A stretch of 64,000 nucleotides of DNA, from contig NZ_OBEI01000001.1 of assembly GCF_900215515.1 (NCBI RefSeq), forward strand, positions 124,001-188,000, given 5' to 3'. Of this stretch, positions 33,808-42,553 are shown piece after piece. A model generated the notes under the pieces. It saw nothing but the letters and a program-made list of their open reading frames with translations. It did not search any database and had not been told where the DNA came from. The DNA is from Persephonella hydrogeniphila. Lineage in GTDB: Bacteria; Aquificota; Aquificia; Aquificales; Hydrogenothermaceae. Within the stretch, counting starts at the first letter, position 1. Each line of letters opens with the position of its first letter. The translations under genes and the position numbers were made by a program.

Positions 33808-34899
33808 TTATCTTATGTATACCTTATCTAATGGTGTTTCTGTAAGAATCTCGCAGCTGTTTTTTCTAACAACTACTATATTTTCTAACCTTACTCCTCC
33901 TTTTTCAGGGATGTATATTCCCGGTTCTATTGTTATTACAGTATTTTCCTGTAAGATTTCTTCGGATTTCTCGGATACCCTTGGTGGTTCATGTATCTCT
34001 ATCCCAACTCCGTGTCCTGTGGAATGAATGAAATAATCCCCATAACCGTATTTTTTTATAACAGACCTCGCAGCCTCATCAATCTCTCTTACAGGAACAC
34101 CTGCTTTTACCTTTTCGACCGCTTTTAGATGTGCTTCTTTTACAATCTCGTATATTTTTTCAATCTCTGGGTCTACCTTTCCATAAAAAACAACCCTTGT
34201 AAAATCAGAGCAGTATCCACGGTAAACCATACCCATATCTATAAGAACAGGACTGTTTTTTTCTATTTTCTGATATGATGTTTCGTGGTGGGGAATTGCT
34301 GAGTTTTTGCCCGAGGCAACGATTGCAGGGAAACTCTCTCCTGTTCCTCCTTCAATGAAAATACTGTTTATTATCTCTCTCCTCAAATCGAGCTCATTTT
34401 TTGCTTTTGGGATATAATCTACAATCTGCTTGAAAACCTTATCTGTTTTAAAAACAGCCTCTTTTATTATCTGTATTTCTTCCTCTGTTTTTGATATCCT
34501 GAATTCATCAAAAAATCCAGCATATCCGATAAGTTCTCCTTTCAGTCTTTCTTCTTTTTTACCTTCTTTGTTCACCAGCTTTTTGTAAAAAAATATAGTA
34601 GTCCTGTCCTCCTCAAACCCTATCCTCTCACCTCCGTATTCATTCAGAATTTCCCTGAGATGTTCCATCTGATTTTTGTTATCTTTCCCCAGTAAAATAA
34701 GTTCCCAGCCTTTTAGCTTTTCCTTTGCCCCTTCGTAATATCTGCTGTCTGTGATAAATATCTTTTTATCCGGAGTTAGTAATATAAAAGCATTAGAAGA
34801 TTTGAAACGGGAAAGATAAAAAATATTGGGCTGGCTTGATACAAAAAAAGAGCTTAAACTTTCTTTGACGATCTTTTCCTGTATTTTATCTACTTTCAT
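33808..34899 (-). CDS. pepP: Xaa-Pro aminopeptidase (M24)
   Basis: A 363-residue metallopeptidase removing N-terminal residues before proline. The creatinase-like N-domain is followed by the pita-bread domain with all five metal ligands: two Asp in LIDMGMVYRGYCSDFTRVV, His in HSTGHGVGIEIHEPP, and two Glu in ITIEPGIYIP and GGVRLENIVVV. It belongs to the PepP/PepQ/YpdF group; exact specificity is not fixed. GGGAG precedes the ATG. Confidence 0.9.
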   Translation of the reverse strand: MKVDKIQEKIVKESLSSFFVSSQPNIFYLSRFKSSNAFILLTPDKKIFITDSRYYEGAKEKLKGWELILLGKDNKNQMEHLREILNEYGGERIGFEEDRTTIFFYKKLVNKEGKKEERLKGELIGYAGFFDEFRISKTEEEIQIIKEAVFKTDKVFKQIVDYIPKAKNELDLRREIINSIFIEGGTGESFPAIVASGKNSAIPHHETSYQKIEKNSPVLIDMGMVYRGYCSDFTRVVFYGKVDPEIEKIYEIVKEAHLKAVEKVKAGVPVREIDEAARSVIKKYGYGDYFIHSTGHGVGIEIHEPPRVSEKSEEILQENTVITIEPGIYIPEKGGVRLENIVVVRKNSCEILTETPLDKVYIR

Positions 34900-34953
34900 A
34901 TTTTTCTCCCAAAAGGTTGCTTTTTTAAAATATTCGTATTATATTATATGTTA

Positions 34954-34969
34954 GTTAGCGTTTACTAAC
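34954..34969. promoter_or_regulatory. GTTAGY-N4-ACTAAC palindrome upstream of pepP
   Basis: GTTAGCGTTTACTAAC, 55 bases before the pepP start and at the predicted start of the candidate small RNA. The same 16-base layout recurs at 38082-38097 as GTTAGTAAAAACTAAC. Confidence 0.4.
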
Positions 34970-34992
34970 GATGCCCTGCTGGAGCCATCAGT

Positions 34993-35019
34993 GGGGGCTG
35001 TTTAGCCCCCTCTTTTTTT
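34993..35019 (+). terminator. Rho-independent terminator, plus strand
   Basis: A perfect 7-base GC-rich stem GGGGGCT (34993-34999), loop GTTT, AGCCCCC (35004-35010), then TCTTTTTTT. It is the strongest terminator in the window and overlaps the purF stop codon by its last bases. Confidence 0.8.
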
Positions 35020-36397
35020 ACAAAACAGGATAATTACCGTCAAAACAGGCTGTACAAAAGCCTTTTTGTCTATGTTTGTTTGCCGATTCTATCATTCCTT
35101 TTAATGAAAGATAGTACAGTGAGTCTGCACCTATATACTCCCTTATCTCTTCCACAGTTTTGTTTGCTGCTATTAACTCCTCTTTTGTCGGTGTGTCTAT
35201 ACCATAATAACAGGGGCTAATAACAGGAGGAGAACTAAGTAAAAGGTGTATCTCTTTAGCGCCAGCTCTCCTGAGCATATTGACTATTTTCTTACTTGTC
35301 GTTCCCCTGACAAGAGAATCATCAATAACAACCAGTCTTTTCCCCTCTATAACCTGTCTTACAGGATTGAGCTTCAATCTAACGCTTAAATCTCTTATTT
35401 CCTGCTTTGGCTGTATAAAACTTCTTCCTACATAATGATTTCTTATAAGACCTATTTCCATAGGAATTCCGCTCTCTTCTGAATATCCCATTGCTGCAAT
35501 TAATCCGGAATCAAGGACAGGTATAACATAATCAGCATCCACTCTGAATTCTTTTGCAAGAGTTCTTCCCATCTCTTTTCTTATTTCATACACCCAATCC
35601 TGAAAGATAAGACTGTCAGGTCTTGCAAAATAAACAAACTCAAAAATACATTTTTTTGGGTTCTCTGCATGATCAAGGGGGAAATATGATCTCATACCTG
35701 CATCATCTATAACCAGAACTTCCCCCGGCTTTATATCTCTTAGGTACTCGGCATCAATTATATCAAGGGCACAGGTTTCGGAAGCTACAAAATAACTCCC
35801 ATCTCTGCTTTTTCCCAGAACAAGAGGTCTAAAACCGTATGGATCTCTTACTGCTATAAGCTGTTTTTCTCTCAATATAAGGAGAGAATATGCCCCTCTT
35901 ACTTTAGACATTGCTGAAAAAACAAGGGGAAGAAATTCAGTATCGTTTTTGTGAAGCATTATATGGGAAGGAGGAGGTTCTTTTGCCTTTGCTATTAGAT
36001 GAACAAAAACTTCCGTATCAGATGTTGACCTGAATATTGCTCCATTTTTTTCTAATTCAGCTCTTATCTGATTTGCATTAACAAGATTTCCGTTGTGTGC
36101 TATAGCAAATGATCCTCCATAAAAATGGGCAAAGAACGGCTGAATATTTTTTGGGTCTGAGCCTCCGGCTGTAGAATACCTTACATGGCCTATCCCTATG
36201 TCTCCTTTAAGCTCATTGAGATCTTCCTGTTTAAATACCCTTGTTACAAGACCTTCACCTAATTTTAGATTTATATTGTATCCATCAGATACAGCAATCC
36301 CTGCAGATTCCTGACCTCTGTGCTGAAGGGCATGAAGCCCTAAAAATGTCATATGAGATGCAGCTGTATTGTTAAAGACTCCAAAAACTCCACACAT
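35018..36397 (-). CDS. purF: Amidophosphoribosyltransferase
   Basis: First step of purine synthesis: PRPP plus glutamine to phosphoribosylamine. The 459-residue protein begins MCGVFG, so the catalytic N-terminal Cys follows Met directly. The PRPP loop VVIDDSLVRGTTS is present. C250, C396, C448 and C451 match the four iron-sulfur ligands of Bacillus-type PurF. Those enzymes usually also have a short propeptide, which is missing here; an in-frame stop shortly upstream rules it out. Confidence 0.95.
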   Translation of the reverse strand: MCGVFGVFNNTAASHMTFLGLHALQHRGQESAGIAVSDGYNINLKLGEGLVTRVFKQEDLNELKGDIGIGHVRYSTAGGSDPKNIQPFFAHFYGGSFAIAHNGNLVNANQIRAELEKNGAIFRSTSDTEVFVHLIAKAKEPPPSHIMLHKNDTEFLPLVFSAMSKVRGAYSLLILREKQLIAVRDPYGFRPLVLGKSRDGSYFVASETCALDIIDAEYLRDIKPGEVLVIDDAGMRSYFPLDHAENPKKCIFEFVYFARPDSLIFQDWVYEIRKEMGRTLAKEFRVDADYVIPVLDSGLIAAMGYSEESGIPMEIGLIRNHYVGRSFIQPKQEIRDLSVRLKLNPVRQVIEGKRLVVIDDSLVRGTTSKKIVNMLRRAGAKEIHLLLSSPPVISPCYYGIDTPTKEELIAANKTVEEIREYIGADSLYYLSLKGMIESANKHRQKGFCTACFDGNYPVL

Positions 36398-36442
36398 ATT
36401 TCCTTCCTGTACTTATTGTTTGTACCTAAAATTTTATCTTAA

Positions 36443-38056
36443 TTACCTTATTGTTTGTATCCATTTTTTCATAAGATGACCGTTTCTGAATATATCTATT
36501 TCTGGCTCTTTTATAGATGCTCCTGTTATTAGAACTTCTTCATCAGCAAAAACAACAGAGATAGGAACAAACCTTAAATTCTGTATTGTATATAAAGTTT
36601 TTCCACTGCTGAGCTCTTTTACTTCTATACTTTTGTTCTGTTTTCCTACAGCAAGTTTTGTTTTGGAAGGAGATAGGGTGGCGCAGTATACAGGAGTTCC
36701 AATTTTGATCTCTTTAATAGTTTTCATTTCCGGAGTAGATATTTTTATATATCCATCGGTTGAAGATGTGATTATCTCCTTACCGTCATTTGTCGCTTCT
36801 ATATCTGTTATTCTGCTTTGGTGTACTTTAATTTTGCTTATTATGGTATCTGAAACTGTATCAAAGACAACAACATTACCATTATCTGTTCCTATGTAGA
36901 TCTTTCCTTTTATATATTTTCCTGAATATGGTGTGTACCCTATATCTTTTTCAGAGATTATATTCCCTGAGTTCATCTGGGCTATCTTTATTTTTCCATC
37001 TTTTGTGATAAAGTAAATTTTTTTCTTGTCTTTGCTTACTGCTGTTATTATTGACTCCATAGGGTAAAGTTTTGATAAAACAGGGAAGGTAGTTTTCATA
37101 TCCCATATCAGAATTTTGTCTACTTTTTTACCTTTAAGCTCTTCAGGGAGGGCATATGCCAGTTTTCTTATAGGTTTTATACCTACTACATATCTACCAT
37201 CTTCTGATATTCCATAATTGATAAATTTGTCAAAGTTTCTGACATCCTTTGGATCATACAGAGAGATCTGAGGTTTAAACTCTTTTATGTCCCAGAAGTA
37301 TATTCCTGCTTTTCCGAGTGTCACAAGGTATTTTTTATCAGGTGTAAAAGTTATAGGACCGTATGCCTGTATTGGTGGAAGCTGAACAGCCTTGAGCACA
37401 TACATTACTGTTATCTCGTCGCCTTTTTTAACCTTTAAAACAAATTTGTCTTTGTACTGATTTTTCTGAACCAGTATCTCATGTGTACCTTCTTCAAGCT
37501 CTAAATTTTGAGGAAAGGTACCGATTTTTTTGCCATCTATGTAAAGCACTGCATCTTCAGGATTCGCATCAAAATGTACTACTGCCTTTTCAAGGTTCAC
37601 AAAAAGTTTTGTAGTCTTTCCGTACTCTATTGTTACAATTCTTGAAGTTCCAACAGCACCAAGTTTGAAAACAAGATGGTGTTCTCCTACATCTAATTTA
37701 TCTTTAAAAGGTGTCTTACCAAGAGGATTTCTACCTTCTAATACTGTTGCACCTTGAGGTTTTGTGTCCGCAATCAGAATACCTTTTGGCTTTGGATGAA
37801 ATGTAAGTTCTGTAGTGTGGTCAAAATAAACCCACACATTTTTCTTTCTCTCCATATCGAATGGAGATGTTGCCACTTCCACAGTGTATTTCCCTTCTTT
37901 TAGCTCTATTTCTAACGGTGTATCTCCTACATACTTACCATTGATATAAACCTTTGCATTGGGTGGTTCTTTAATAACAAGCTTTCCCTTTCCTTCACAG
38001 GAGGTAATAAAAACTGCCGCCACAAAAAATAAAAAAAATGTCAGGGCTTTTTTCAT
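36443..38056 (-). CDS. Lipoprotein with PEGA repeats and a WD40-like propeller
   Basis: A 537-residue lipoprotein: signal and lipobox ending FITSC with the lipidated Cys at 20. Three PEGA-type beta modules follow (about 24-215; PPNAKVYINGKYVGDTPLEIEL and PEDAVLYIDGKKIGTFPQNLEL). The rest is a beta-propeller of WD40-like blades (about 225-537), for example ITDIEATNDGKEIITSSTDGYIKI. It is exported and likely faces the periplasm as a scaffold. It is divergent from the NapH/CcoG-like gene. Confidence 0.8.
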   Translation of the reverse strand: MKKALTFFLFFVAAVFITSCEGKGKLVIKEPPNAKVYINGKYVGDTPLEIELKEGKYTVEVATSPFDMERKKNVWVYFDHTTELTFHPKPKGILIADTKPQGATVLEGRNPLGKTPFKDKLDVGEHHLVFKLGAVGTSRIVTIEYGKTTKLFVNLEKAVVHFDANPEDAVLYIDGKKIGTFPQNLELEEGTHEILVQKNQYKDKFVLKVKKGDEITVMYVLKAVQLPPIQAYGPITFTPDKKYLVTLGKAGIYFWDIKEFKPQISLYDPKDVRNFDKFINYGISEDGRYVVGIKPIRKLAYALPEELKGKKVDKILIWDMKTTFPVLSKLYPMESIITAVSKDKKKIYFITKDGKIKIAQMNSGNIISEKDIGYTPYSGKYIKGKIYIGTDNGNVVVFDTVSDTIISKIKVHQSRITDIEATNDGKEIITSSTDGYIKISTPEMKTIKEIKIGTPVYCATLSPSKTKLAVGKQNKSIEVKELSSGKTLYTIQNLRFVPISVVFADEEVLITGASIKEPEIDIFRNGHLMKKWIQTIR

Positions 38057-38081
38057 TTTGCAACCTCTCTCTTTTTTTTAG

Positions 38082-38097
38082 GTTAGTAAAAACTAAC
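38082..38097. promoter_or_regulatory. GTTAGT-N4-ACTAAC palindrome in divergent promoter
   Basis: GTTAGTAAAAACTAAC lies between the PEGA lipoprotein (start 38056) and the NapH/CcoG-like gene (start 38160). It shares layout with the site at 34954-34969, so one regulator may act at both. Confidence 0.4.
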
Positions 38098-38159
38098 AAT
38101 GATAATTATAATATATTATAATATTTTACTGCTTTTAAATTTTTACGGAGGTAAATTTG

Positions 38160-39041
38160 ATGTCAACTGAGATTCAAGCTCAATCCTGTCCGCAACCTTC
38201 TTTTATGGAAACACACAAGTTCACTCTGCTTAGAAACACAGCATATATTCTTGTTATTCTTGCTCTGATAGTCATTCCTGAACTGAAAATAGCAAAGATT
38301 GATCTTGCCCATGACGAGGCATGGATATTTGGAGAAAAGGTTTCTGTAGAGGATGGTCTTATGCCGGTTGTTATGGCTGTAGGATTCTTTGCTATATTGG
38401 TTATAGTGATGAACCTGTTTAACGGCAGAGTTTTTTGTGGATGGATATGTCCCGGTGGATGGGTTGCGGAGATTCAGGATTTAATAAGAAAAAGGATGTA
38501 CAACCCAAGATCTCAGGCGCTGAGTAAAGCAGGTTACTATATAGTTTCCCTTATAACAGCTGTTTTATTTTTAGCCCTTTTCTTTAACTGGGTTACTGAT
38601 CTGAGAGTGTTTTTCTACTCAACAAATCCTATGTTTCCATGGATGTGGGCAGCATTTTTATCTGCACTTGTGGTTGTGTATTTTGAAGTTTTTATAGGAA
38701 AAAGATGGTGTAGAACCTTCTGTCCTACCGGTATATACCAGAAAATCACACCATATCACCATAAGTTCAAGACAACAATGGCTCCTCAGTTCGACCTTTC
38801 AGATTGTGGTTCCTGTAGAGAGTGTATAAAAAACTGTCCAATGGCTTTAGATCCAAGAAGGATGGCATACATAAATGACTTTTACAAAGGAATACAGGCA
38901 TGTATTGTATGTGGAGAGTGTGTAGATACATGTAAACAGGTTATGCTTCCCCAGTGTAAAGAACCTCTTATGACATGGGTCACAGATCTGCCTGAAAGAG
39001 ATCCTGATTTTATAGCAGGTAAAGTCAAAAAAACAAAATAG
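38160..39041 (+). CDS. NapH/CcoG-like membrane iron-sulfur protein
   Basis: A 293-residue inner-membrane ferredoxin with four predicted helices, the family motifs FCGWICPGGWVAEIQ and RTFCPTGIYQ, and two C-terminal 4Fe-4S clusters (CGSCRECIKNCP and CIVCGECVDTC). Relatives take electrons from quinol (NapH) or reduce copper for cytochrome oxidase assembly (CcoG). No nap or cco gene is nearby, so the partner is unknown. The ATG at 38160 has GGAGGT 7 bases upstream. Confidence 0.82.
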   Translation: MSTEIQAQSCPQPSFMETHKFTLLRNTAYILVILALIVIPELKIAKIDLAHDEAWIFGEKVSVEDGLMPVVMAVGFFAILVIVMNLFNGRVFCGWICPGGWVAEIQDLIRKRMYNPRSQALSKAGYYIVSLITAVLFLALFFNWVTDLRVFFYSTNPMFPWMWAAFLSALVVVYFEVFIGKRWCRTFCPTGIYQKITPYHHKFKTTMAPQFDLSDCGSCRECIKNCPMALDPRRMAYINDFYKGIQACIVCGECVDTCKQVMLPQCKEPLMTWVTDLPERDPDFIAGKVKKTK

Positions 39042-39065
39042 AAGCTCCTTTAAGGGAGCTTTTTC
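39042..39065 (+). terminator. Terminator after the NapH/CcoG-like gene
   Basis: AAGCTCC-TTTAAG-GGAGCTT followed by a short T run begins right after the stop codon. It separates this gene from the rng operon. Confidence 0.75.
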
Positions 39066-39125
39066 CCTTGATTAAAAACTCTCCCTGATTTATTATTTAA
39101 AATCATTACAGCAGTAGGGTATTTT

Positions 39126-40526
39126 GTGAACAGAGAGTTAGTTATCATTTCATCTAAAGACCTTTATTTATATGTTATTTTTGAAGATGGAGAAGCTGTA
39201 GAACTCAGAGTTGAATACAAGGATCTTCTAAAGCAATCCGGTAACATATACAAAGGCAAGGTAAAAAGAATAGTTCCTGCGATGAATGCTGCCTTTATAG
39301 ATATAGGAGAGGACAGAGAAGCATTTCTTCCACTTAAGGATATAAATCATTGCGGCGAGCTGAAAATAAATGAAAGTGTCATAGTACAGGTAAAAAGATC
39401 TGCTGTAGGAAACAAAGGAGCAAAACTTTCCTGTAAGGTAACATTACCGGGAAAGTATCTGGTACTGATACCTAACAACTCTTATGTTTCTATATCATCA
39501 AAAATAGAAGACAAAGAGCAGAGGGAGAATTTAAAAGAGCATATTAAATGGCTTTTAGAACCTTTTAATGACAAAGAGTTTGGGTACATAATAAGAACGT
39601 CAGCTTCAGAAGCATCAGATGAAGCTATAATAGAGGACTTTATATCTCTGAAACAGCTATGGGAGAACATACTAAAAACATCTAAAAAGAAGAAAACACC
39701 GTCTCTCCTGTATGAAGAATCAAGTAAGATTTACAGTATACTGAGAGATTATGCCGGAAAATTTTCTAAAATCGTATCAGATGATATAAAAAAACTTAAA
39801 GAAGTTAAAGAGTACATAAAGAAAAACTTCAAACAGGAAATAAAATTAGAGCCATACAGAAAAAGAAAAATATCCCTGTACACTTATTACGAGATAGACA
39901 AAATAATAAACAAGATACTGAACCCTTATGTATGGTTAAAAAATGGAGGTTATCTTGTTATTGAGGAAACAGAAGCCCTCGTTTCTATAGATGTAAACAG
40001 TGGGAGTCACTGTAAACATAAATCTCTTGAAGAGACTGCATACCACACAAATATAGAGGCGATGAAAGAGATAGCAAAACACCTTAGATTGAGAGATTTA
40101 GGAGGAATAATAATAATAGATTTTATAGATATGAAAGATGAAGAGAAGAAAAAAGCGCTAATTGAGCAATTTCAGAATGAGATAAAAAAAGATAAAAGGC
40201 CTGTAAAAATTAAAAGTTTTACCTCGTTAGGTCTATTAGAACTCACAAGGAAAAAGATAGAAGACAGCCTTATAAAACAACTTACAGATGTGTGTTTTAC
40301 ATGTACAGGAAATGGGTTCATAAAGAGTAAGTATCTACTTATGTTTGAGATAGAAAAGAAAATATCTGAGATGAAACCCTTTGTAAAACTTACAATAAGG
40401 ATCAATCCTGCCCATTATAAAGCTGTGAAAAAGCTTATATCTGAATTGAAACTTGAAGATAGTATTGATATTATTTCTGATAGCAGTCAGCATATAAACA
40501 AATTTTCAGTAGAGAGAGAAATATGA
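39126..40526 (+). CDS. rng: Ribonuclease G/E family endoribonuclease
   Basis: A 466-residue RNase G-type enzyme processing rRNA and degrading mRNA. The N-terminal S1 domain contains IYKGKVKRIVPAMNAAFIDIG, the catalytic Asp residues are in LVSIDVNSG and IIIIDFIDM, and CFTC near the end is the zinc-link. It lacks the long RNase E scaffold tail. The start is GTG with AGGG upstream. Its stop overlaps the bamD-like start by 4 bases. Confidence 0.93.
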   Translation: MNRELVIISSKDLYLYVIFEDGEAVELRVEYKDLLKQSGNIYKGKVKRIVPAMNAAFIDIGEDREAFLPLKDINHCGELKINESVIVQVKRSAVGNKGAKLSCKVTLPGKYLVLIPNNSYVSISSKIEDKEQRENLKEHIKWLLEPFNDKEFGYIIRTSASEASDEAIIEDFISLKQLWENILKTSKKKKTPSLLYEESSKIYSILRDYAGKFSKIVSDDIKKLKEVKEYIKKNFKQEIKLEPYRKRKISLYTYYEIDKIINKILNPYVWLKNGGYLVIEETEALVSIDVNSGSHCKHKSLEETAYHTNIEAMKEIAKHLRLRDLGGIIIIDFIDMKDEEKKKALIEQFQNEIKKDKRPVKIKSFTSLGLLELTRKKIEDSLIKQLTDVCFTCTGNGFIKSKYLLMFEIEKKISEMKPFVKLTIRINPAHYKAVKKLISELKLEDSIDIISDSSQHINKFSVEREI

Positions 40527-41422
40527 AAAAGATAGTGGTAGCTTTTGTTTCTGCAGGTCTACTTTTTTCCTGTGCAGAAAAGGTGGTAAAAAAAGAGCAG
40601 GTTTTAACAGAAGCCTACAGGTTGTATGAAAAAGGCGAGTACGATGATGCCAAAGAGTATTTTAAGAAAGCGATTTATGAAGCTCAGAATATGACAACAA
40701 CAGATATAATGAAAGCCAGATACCATCTGGCGAATATATACTATCTTGAAGAAAATTACATAGATGCTATCGTTGAGTTTGAAGAGTTTTTGTCTTTATT
40801 TCCAACAGCTCCTCAGGTACCTGAAGTTCTGTACAAGCTGGCAGATTCCTACCTGAAAGTGTCTCCATCCCCTGATAGAGATCTTACATATGTAAGAAAG
40901 GCTATGGAAAAAGCTGAAGAACTTGTTGATAACTATCCAGAGAGTATATATGTAGAAAAAGCGAAAAAAATAATACAAAAGTGCAGAAAAATTGAGGCAA
41001 CACATCTTATAGAAATCGCAGACCTGTATGAACATCTTGGAAAACATTACTCTGCTGCTGTTTATTACAATCTTGTTTACGATGATTTTTCAGACCAGAT
41101 ACAAAAAGATTTTATAGAGTATAAGATAGCATACAATCTTGCAAATGCAGAGAGACAGTACAAAGATGAAATAGAAGAATACACAGAAAAGATAAAAAAC
41201 TTAGAGAAAAAGATAAAAGAAGAAAAAGATGTGGAAAAGAAAAATGTCCTTATAAACAGAAAAAAACTACTTAAGGAACACATAGATAAGCTAAAAAATA
41301 GAATAAGAAAAAGCAAAGAAAGAGCTGTAGCAATCCTCAAACATGCATTAGATAGCTATCCTGATTCAAAATACAGAAAAGACATGGAAAATCTATTAAA
41401 AAACCTTGAAAAGGAGGGATAG
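40523..41422 (+). CDS. bamD: BamD-like TPR lipoprotein
   Basis: A 299-residue lipoprotein (LLFSC lipobox, Cys 17) with TPR repeats: AYRLYEKGEYDDAKEYFKKAI, ARYHLANIYYLEENYIDAIVEFEEFLSLFP and later helices, plus a coiled coil (about 215-265). BamD is the essential helper of BamA in outer-membrane protein insertion. This protein is longer at the C-terminus than the usual 240-residue BamD, and CpoB-like proteins are an alternative. The stop is 2 bases before the rsfS start. Confidence 0.75.
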   Translation: MKKIVVAFVSAGLLFSCAEKVVKKEQVLTEAYRLYEKGEYDDAKEYFKKAIYEAQNMTTTDIMKARYHLANIYYLEENYIDAIVEFEEFLSLFPTAPQVPEVLYKLADSYLKVSPSPDRDLTYVRKAMEKAEELVDNYPESIYVEKAKKIIQKCRKIEATHLIEIADLYEHLGKHYSAAVYYNLVYDDFSDQIQKDFIEYKIAYNLANAERQYKDEIEEYTEKIKNLEKKIKEEKDVEKKNVLINRKKLLKEHIDKLKNRIRKSKERAVAILKHALDSYPDSKYRKDMENLLKNLEKEG

Positions 41423-41424
41423 AG

Positions 41425-41796
41425 ATAGATACAAAAGAGATCTTAAATGAGATCATAAAAGCTGCCGAAGAGAAAAAAGGAAAGGATATTGTTGCCCTTG
41501 AGATAGGAAAAGTTTCTCCTATTGCCGATTATATGGTTATTATTACAGGAGATGTACCTGTCCATACAAAGGCGATATGCGATGAGATCACACAAAAGTT
41601 GAAGGAAATGGGAATCATACCTACCCATGTTGAAGGATATAATGAAGGAAGATGGATAGCTATTGATTATGGAGATATTATGGTAAACATCTTTATACCT
41701 GAGCTTAGAGAGTATTACAACCTTGAGTGGCTATGGTCTGATGCACCTGTAGTATACTCAAAAAAAGAAGGGAAAGATGAGCATAGGGATATTTGA
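41425..41796 (+). CDS. rsfS: Ribosomal silencing factor RsfS, apparent ATA start
   Basis: A 123-residue protein that binds ribosomal protein uL14 and keeps subunits apart. Residues EILNEIIKAAEEKKGKDIVALEIGKVSPIADYMVIITG and LEWLWSD match the family. The first 36 residues have no ATG, GTG or TTG; the family start (M-D-T-K-E) aligns with ATA GAT ACA AAA GAG at 41425, and AAGGAGG is 7 bases upstream. The first ATG (41533) would delete the conserved N-terminus. It overlaps murI by 20 bases. Confidence 0.82.
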   Translation: MDTKEILNEIIKAAEEKKGKDIVALEIGKVSPIADYMVIITGDVPVHTKAICDEITQKLKEMGIIPTHVEGYNEGRWIAIDYGDIMVNIFIPELREYYNLEWLWSDAPVVYSKKEGKDEHRDI

Positions 41797-42553
41797 TTCA
41801 GGTATTGGCGGTCTTACAGTTTTTAAAGAGATATCAAGAGAGTTTCCTCAAGCAGATATATACTACCTCGGTGATACAGCAAGAGTCCCTTACGGAAACA
41901 AATCAAAGGAGACAGTAATAAGGTATTCTATAGAAGCTGCTAACTATCTCAGAAGTTTTGGTATAGATGCACTTATAATAGCATGTAATACTGCTTCTTC
42001 TTATGCTCTTGATACACTCAAAGAAAGTTTAGATATCCCAGTTATAGGTGTAGTGGAACCGGGGGTTGAGACTGCTCTAAGGTATACAGAAAACAAAAAA
42101 GTTGGTGTTATAGGGACATCTGCAACAATCAGAAGTAATTCTTACAGATTTCTTCTTGAAAAGGAAAATATAGAAGTATTTCAGAAAGCCTGTCCGTTGT
42201 TTGTTCCACTTGTAGAAGAGGGTATTGTTGATGGGGAGATAGCCGAACTTATTATAAAAGAGTATTTAGAGGAACTTGTGAAAAAGGGAATAGACACTTT
42301 AATACTGGGATGTACTCATTATCCACTACTGAAAAAAACTATTGAGAAGATATATCCACATCTAAAAATAGTGGACTCGTCACAGGCTATCACAGATTTT
42401 CTTCACAGAGAAAATTTATACTTTGAGGGAACAGGGAAAAGAAAGATCTATATAACAGATGAGTCTGAAAATTTCGAAAGATTTAAAAATATCCTTGTAG
42501 GTGATAATATTCCCCTTGAAAAGATTGAACTATCAAAGCTGTGTACACTTTAA
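41777..42553 (+). CDS. murI: Glutamate racemase
   Basis: Supplies D-glutamate for peptidoglycan. The 258-residue protein has the two catalytic cysteines, in IIACNTASS and LGCTHYPLL, and the N-terminal IGIFDSGIGGLTVFKEI. It starts inside rsfS (20-base overlap) and is last in the rng-bamD-rsfS-murI group, converging with uvrD. Confidence 0.95.
   Translation: MSIGIFDSGIGGLTVFKEISREFPQADIYYLGDTARVPYGNKSKETVIRYSIEAANYLRSFGIDALIIACNTASSYALDTLKESLDIPVIGVVEPGVETALRYTENKKVGVIGTSATIRSNSYRFLLEKENIEVFQKACPLFVPLVEEGIVDGEIAELIIKEYLEELVKKGIDTLILGCTHYPLLKKTIEKIYPHLKIVDSSQAITDFLHRENLYFEGTGKRKIYITDESENFERFKNILVGDNIPLEKIELSKLCTL

Larger units (their letters stand above)
34918..35019 (+). ncRNA. Candidate small RNA with strong intrinsic terminator
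   Basis: On the plus strand, TTGCTT (34918-34923) and TATTAT (34942-34947) are spaced by 18 bases as a possible promoter. Then come an imperfect hairpin (CTGCTGG ... CCATCAG) and a terminator hairpin at 34993-35010 followed by TCTTTTTTT. The hairpin points away from both flanking genes, which are on the minus strand, so it does not end either. A transcript of about 60-70 bases, ending over the purF stop, would explain it. Confidence 0.4.

Noticed and set aside
41533-41796. ATG at 41533 as the rsfS start
   Set aside because: It would drop 36 conserved residues and has no ribosome site, while AAGGAGG sits exactly 7 bases before the ATA that aligns with the family start.
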